A DNA stretch of 64,000 bases, taken from assembly GCA_015847255.1 (NCBI GenBank), contig JADLZK010007673.1, forward strand, positions 1 through 64,000, in the 5' to 3' direction. Within the stretch, counting starts at the first letter, position 1. Each line of letters begins with the position of its first letter. The position numbers and the translations under genes were made by a program. The notes beneath the pieces are model-generated. The model was not told the DNA's origin, searched no databases, and was given only the letters and a program-made list of their open reading frames with translations. Shown here piece by piece: positions 58,938-64,000 of this stretch. The DNA is from Hyparrhenia diplandra. Lineage: Eukaryota; Streptophyta; Magnoliopsida; Poales; Poaceae.

Positions 58938-61054
58938 CTCGCTTCCTGCCGTGTGGCCGTATACGTGTGCCCAGTCTGCGTTGCCACGAGAGTTCGTGCG
59001 TGCCGAGGCCTCCACGGTGTGGTCCGGTGCATCGGCTCCTTCGCCTTATCAGCTTTTCCTCGCTCCCTCCGTCGTCTCCGCCTCTTCCTCCATCGAGTTG
59101 AAGAAAGAAATACTCTCCTGCCACTTCCTCGCTCCCTCCGTCGCCTCGCCCTGGATCCGCCCCACGCCGCCCGGCGACGCCGCTCTCCCATGCCGGAGCG
59201 GGAGCGTCGCCCCTTGCTCGATGGTGCGACGCCCGAGGTGTTGGCTATGCGCGCAGATTGCTGAGTCTCATGTTTCCTCTCTCCTTCCTCGCTCACATGG
59301 GGAATAGTTGGATGTCCTTGCAGGCGGCGTTGTCAATTTGCGCTGTAGTTTGGGGACAAGGCCGGCCAGGAGATGAGGCCATCGCCGTCGTCGTCCTATG
59401 AAGTCAGTCACGCTGGAGCCCAGCCAGATCCGCCCGTGTCGAAGGACGTGTCGATGTCGATGTCGCCGTCGCGCTGCACTTCTGCGGCCATCATCCCGAT
59501 ACAATCCGCATCCATGGTGCACCCGAGGTGAACAGCTCCGTCCGCAAGTACTCTACCTGTGGCCATTCTCCTCGCCTGGCCCATAAGCTCTAGGCCGACC
59601 AGGCTGACGAGGCCTGCATCCGCCGCTCCATCGGAGGCCTCCTCTGTTCGCTTGCCCAAGCCTCTGCCTAACACCTGCCGACCTGCAGTCCAATTCATGT
59701 GTATCTGTTTCTATGTATGCGGCATGACTCCTATCTGCAGGATGCGAGCCGCCCAGCATCGAAGTCGTCGGAGCTGCTGCTGGGGAAGAGCGACTCCATC
59801 ATGCAACGCCCACATCGATGCCAACCACTGCGCAAAGAACAGCCTCTGATTCTTCCGCCATTTTTCATTTTATATTATCTATTTACTCATGATGGCTCAC
59901 TTTCTTAATTTCAGTTTCTTTACATCTCTGGCAGATGGCGGAATGCAGAACTAGCTGTCAACCCACAAGAGTTATCTCTAGCACTCTGCCACTCAGGTCC
60001 TAGCCAATGATCCCTTCTCTTTTATCCCAATGCCTAGCATCGAACTATGGTATCTTCTGTACCATTCACCGTGTGCAGATTCAAGTACTGATTTAATTGA
60101 CTTAGATAAGCAGAAAATGGAATGAAAACACAAAGCAAATTTCACAGGAATCCCATTCTTGATTCTTTAATTTTGGTTCTTTAAAATATTATTTCTCTGC
60201 ACAGTATGAAATCCTAGACGAAATGCACGCCATGAGCAGACATAGTTCATGTCCTCCATTGGGGTTCTGAAGAATATCATATGACAGTTCTCACATAAAT
60301 TCAATGCTATTATTATGATTTTCTTTTTGTTTGGCAATTGGAACTCCCATCAGAAACTCCTCCTAGGTGATAAAATTGATTTATTTATTTTTTCTAAAAG
60401 TTCCATTTAACTTTTGGTCATCCCCACTGATGTTGAGATCATCTCTGTTGTCAGTGCCAACCAACAACCTTACTGATGTTGAAATTATTTCAAATGAGCT
60501 TGACATGCTCATCCCAAATCTTCATTGACCAACAATTTTAATTTTTTACAAGTGTATTCACAAGTGTATATCTAAATATATACAGATGGAGAAAAAGATT
60601 GCACAGGATCATTCTGAGACCACAAAGGTCATGCAGCAACAGGGGTTTCATTCTTGATGAACTAAGTGGAGACGGGGTTTCATTCTTGATGAACTAAGTG
60701 GAGATTAGGGTTCAGATGCTATTGTTTTCCTTGAACCCATATTGTTAAGCATCTGTACTTTTTGTGACCATTCTGAATATTTGCAAGTTGTTTTCTGTTT
60801 CCCGACAGTATGTACATTTTTGTATAGAGATAACGAATAACTAATGTATATTTGAGTCTCTTTTTTTTTTTGTTGGGACTATGCATATTTGAGTCTCTAT
60901 AAGCCAGCGTGCTTCACTCTAATTCTGTACTTGTGTAAATCCATTAATGAATTGGAATACCCGTGTCGCTGCTGTTTACCCTGTTGTAGAGATGCAGGAG
61001 TGTCAGTTCAGACTTCACAAAGCACAAACAGCTATAGGCTTGTGCAGCCAATAC
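58938..61054. other. GC-rich then AT-rich noncoding DNA ahead of a Helitron 3' end
   Basis: 58940-59840 is GC-rich and 59850-61050 AT-rich, the same profile as the large Helitron at 18.2-26 kb. It is probably Helitron interior or captured gene 5' sequence. A 32-bp tandem duplication (GGGGTTTCATTCTTGATGAA) lies at 60642-60705. No protein recognised. Confidence 0.35.
60848..60898 (-). repeat. 23-bp T-run insert with 14-bp target duplication
   Basis: ATATTTGAGTCTCT at 60848-60861 and 60885-60898, exact. The insert is about ten T plus GTTGGGACTATGC. Confidence 0.55.
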
Positions 61055-61091
61055 GGGCGCGGCGAAGCGCGAAGCGCGCCTACCTTCCTAG
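61055..61091 (+). mobile_element. Second Helitron 3' terminus (hairpin and CTAG)
   Basis: GGCGCG (61056-61061) pairs with CGCGCC (61075-61080), followed 11 bases later by the end of CTAG (61088-61091) and T. The matching 5' end is not identified; it may lie near 58.8 kb. Confidence 0.45.
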
Positions 61092-61159
61092 TAGTGTATA
61101 CTACAGCAGCCCAAAAGGGCAAACGTGCCCAACGACTTGCCGCTGCCCGCTGCGATAAG

Positions 61160-61490
61160 AGCTCGAGCTCTCTCTCTCTCTCTCTCTCTCTTTGCTCAAC
61201 ACACACGCACACTCACCCCTATGAACACACGTCGACGCAAACCCTACCCCTATGAGCATCTTGAAGGACCGAGGCCGCAAATCTTGAAGTTCGAAGTCAC
61301 CACCGGCGCCTCGCTATCGGACGGGGACGTCGTCTACCACTTAATGCACGTCGGAAAATCCTAAAATAAATCCAGGGATAAAGTGTCGCACCCGCGGAAT
61401 TTGAAACGCGGGTGGGAGCCCAACCAATGGCCTTTGCCATTGCGGCTGTGAAACCCCTTGACAAACAACAATCAAGTCGATCTTTCCCCT
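61160..61490 (-). mobile_element. tRNA-derived SINE-like repeat (minus)
   Basis: A (CT)n run (61167-61191) is followed by ACACGCACACTCACCCCTAT, then CCTATGAGCATCTTGAAGGA, then GAAGTCACCACCGGCGCCTC and AAATAAATCCAGGGATAA. This motif order recurs in grass genomes. On the minus strand GGGCTCCCACCCGCG and GTTTCAAATTCC resemble degenerate Pol III internal box sequence. Class inferred; ends not exact. Confidence 0.4.
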
Positions 61491-62033
61491 GCAATCAATT
61501 GCAGCACATATAGAAACCGAATACGGTGTTTGCGCTCCACTGTTCCAACAAACAACTGGCTCTAGCTCTTTCATTCCGGCAAGATGTTCGGTATCTACCT
61601 ACCTCAGTACAGTTTGTGCTTGCATAGTTGCATTTCAGTACTGATTTTTTAATTAACTGATATATGCAGCTTACGGAGTTCAGTGATCGCTTCAATGAGG
61701 TAGTATATGTTGTGAAAACTTATTTTGTTGCAATGTACAATTTTTATTTGATCCCTTTGATGTTATGCGTGGTACTGTTTTATAATTATATTATGTAACC
61801 TATATGTTAGTCCTGACCATTTATCTAGGCTAAGATTTAAAGGCTTGGCCACTAGGGGCAATCCATGTTATGTTCTATATGCTAAAAGTTACCACTATTG
61901 AAGAAGTTGGCACATAGCTAGCTATAACAACTAGCTTATACCATTACTGGTGCCTTGAACGGTTGTTCGTGTACCGGAACAGAGAAGCATCTATTTAGTG
62001 ACTCATGGTTGTGGGCCTCTTGGATGAGGCATG
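61491..62033. other. Intergenic, no gene seen
   Basis: AT-rich, nothing recognised. Confidence 0.35.
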
Positions 62034-63536
62034 TGTTGGGGGCCTAAATAATCGGCCCACGAACAATTCCGCCCAGGGGCGAATGACGCGGCCCATAGAC
62101 CCTAAATGGGAGTCCGCCCGAGATCGACAATCGGGTTAGAAGACCCAAGGCGAAATCCGGGCTGCCAACCAGCCCATAAAGAAGAAATCGACCCCTTGGC
62201 CAACCTGATCTACAAGCTTGGAGGAATTAAAGAATAGATCGCCTTTTGGCCCGCTTAACAGCCCCTGACGGCCCATCTCCAAAACGCTCGGCTAACACTC
62301 CGATACATCTGCCTCATGGGGACCGATGACCCACAGTTCGGCCCACAGCGGCCCAAGGAAACATCGAAAACAACCCAATACAGGTGATGTCGGAGTCATC
62401 AAGAGTGTGGAGAAGAAGGACCAAGGGCAACCTTCATAAACAGGCCTAGTAATTCTGTCAACACACAGCCCGGCTCGGCCCATGAGGGGTGGACCTAGCC
62501 CGTCGGGCTCACTCGCACCACGACCGGCTCCTTGCCCGAGGACCGGAGGCCCCGGGACTCAAATTCCGCCTCGCCCGAGGGACCGGGATCCCCGGAGGCA
62601 ATCTCCGTCTACCCCAGGGACCAAGCGGCCCCCGGGCGAAACCTCCGTCTCGCTCGAGGGGGTAGGAGCTCCCGGACAAGTTGTTTCCATCTCACCCAAA
62701 GGGCGGGGAGGCCTCGGGCGCACCTTGGAAATACCCGGCCGGGTAGTGGGGGCAGCCACATTAAATGCCTGCGCTTCACAGGGCTACGGTGACAAGGCAA
62801 TCGATTGCCCCGTCGATTCGCTTTGCCCCGTTATCTCCTCGCGTCCCCGTTAATGGGGCGTAAAGGGGAGCGATTACTTCACACGCCACCGCGCCGCGGG
62901 GAAACCATGGCGGTCGCCTTTGTTCATTTGCTAAACGTTTCATCTCCTCGCCCGCGTATCCGGGGACCCTCGGGGTATTGACACGCCACTACGACGCTTC
63001 CCGAGAAGCCGATTTCATGTAGGGATCAGAGGACCCCCATCGGACCCTCGGGAGGCATCCCATTCGGACGGAGGACACGCATCCAGACGCCACAGGGACG
63101 CGCGTCCTCACAACGACACTCCCACCAAGGTACCCGAGGTCTGGGCTCGGGCATGATACGCTTGGAGCCACGGATGGTAGACACCTTAGCGCATGTACAC
63201 GACACGTATTGTACACATTATCTCTCCTTTGCACTATAAAAGGGAGAGCAATGGCACATGAAAACGGATCGACTCTTTAGGCATTCACACTTAGCTATCT
63301 CAAACCCCCGGGATTGAATCTCTCTTTCAATCCCCAAAATCACTTGTAACCGCTTTGGTTCCCGTGCACATTGGTGCGAGGTAATACGAGAAGTCACAAC
63401 TGCTGGACGTAGGGCCCCATGGCCTGAACCAGGATAAACCCTTCGTCTTCCATCTCGCACACGCCATCAGGCGGGGAGCGCACAGCCTATAAATTATTGC
63501 CGGTTATTGGGATACCCGGTTCTCAAAACACCGACA
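62034..63536 (+). mobile_element. Solo LTR of a gypsy-type retrotransposon, about 1.5 kb
   Basis: Begins TGTTGGGGGCCTAAATAATC and ends AACACCGACA. The flanks are GCATG (62029-62033) and GCGTG (63537-63541), a 5-bp target duplication with one change. TATAAAAG is at 63235-63242. No primer-binding site, gag-pol or second LTR follows, so this is a solo LTR left by recombination. Several open frames in its GC-rich centre are artefacts (repeated CCCGAGG/CCCGGG units). Confidence 0.7.
63235..63242 (+). promoter_or_regulatory. TATA box of the solo LTR
   Basis: TATAAAAG about 300 bp before the LTR end, the normal U3 position. It could still start transcription rightwards. Confidence 0.5.
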
Positions 63537-63541
63537 GCGTG

Positions 63542-64000
63542 GCTTCACGAAATCGTAGAGAAATTAGCTAGTGGATGTCTACTTAGCTAATATATGTCCC
63601 CTAAAAAAAAAAAATCATGCACCAAATTTTAGCAAGTCCCCCGGCCCTTTGTCCCAGATGTAACGTGATGCTTAGTATCCTTCAAAAAAAAAAAATCTAT
63701 TAATTTTGTACTGGGTACAAGCTAAATGATTTTTTTTTCAACACTGAAATAATTAGTTAATATGCTTCTCTTGGTTCAGTTTAATTTGTCAGGCGGCAGA
63801 AACAACACTTCGCGTACATGTACATCCGAGTATAAAAATACCATGAACACATGCCCAATCGTTAACTAGATTTTCAATGAACTCTTATTTTTATATTAGA
63901 TAGTGACAATAATGCAATCAAACATACATGTCATTTTTTTGGAAAGGGACTTTTATTAATTTCAAGAGATTACATTGAGATGATACAATATCATGCCATT
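63542..64000. other. Intergenic with a dispersed repeat copy
   Basis: 63736-63920 matches 39226-39480 without that copy's nested insert. The final 60 bases (GGAAAGGGACTTTTATTAATTT) look like the start of another retroposon 3' end but run off the window. Confidence 0.4.

Noticed and set aside
62482..62853. 123-codon plus frame in the solo LTR
   Set aside because: Made of repeated CCCGAGG/CCCGGGA units in LTR sequence; overlapping open frames on the other strand.

Overview
The window looks like nuclear DNA of a grass close to rice. The GC-rich 5' exons, intron-rich genes, a dense layer of CACTA, Helitron, MITE, LINE and LTR elements, and the families of the few real genes (RPB9, ARID/ELM2, F-box/FBD, defensin-like peptides) all fit. 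I see no bacterial, viral or organellar gene block. The species itself is an inference.

Layout. 1-2.6 kb is retrotransposon-derived (GC-rich LTR-like DNA, then a copia-like LTR). 2.87-6.5 kb (-) is a gene for the small RNA polymerase subunit RPB9. 6.7-9.2 kb holds a MITE and a 925-bp Helitron. 10.5-11.0 kb (+) is a damaged defensin-like cysteine-rich peptide gene. 12.8-16.2 kb (-) is an ARID/ELM2/SANT chromatin protein. 16.4-30.7 kb is nested transposon DNA: two direct copies of one repeat flank a large Helitron carrying replication protein A-like remnants, followed by an interrupted NAM-associated ORF. 31.9-37.2 kb holds two intact defensin-like genes (-) in a segmental duplication and an orphan exon. 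41.37-48.30 kb is a complete non-autonomous CACTA element with a 3-bp target duplication. 50.3 kb is an F-box fragment. 51.6-53.3 kb (+) is an F-box/FBD gene. 53.6-61.1 kb has duplications, a LINE with a perfect 17-bp target duplication and a Helitron 3' end. 62.03-63.54 kb is a solo LTR.

Two themes run through the region. First, a small family of 8-cysteine secreted peptides (three copies with the same gene structure and promoter spacing) sits among ordinary housekeeping genes. Second, there are many very small insertions (13-70 bp, A- or T-tailed, flanked by 11-17 bp direct repeats) that look like extremely truncated LINE retroposition products.

A caution: RPB9, ARID/ELM2 and, to a lesser degree, the F-box/FBD gene carry small indels in otherwise well conserved exons, mostly in short homopolymers or short repeats, while the two defensin-like genes are intact. 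Either the sequence contains residual indel errors, or several of these copies are decaying. I annotate the three conserved genes as CDS and note each break.
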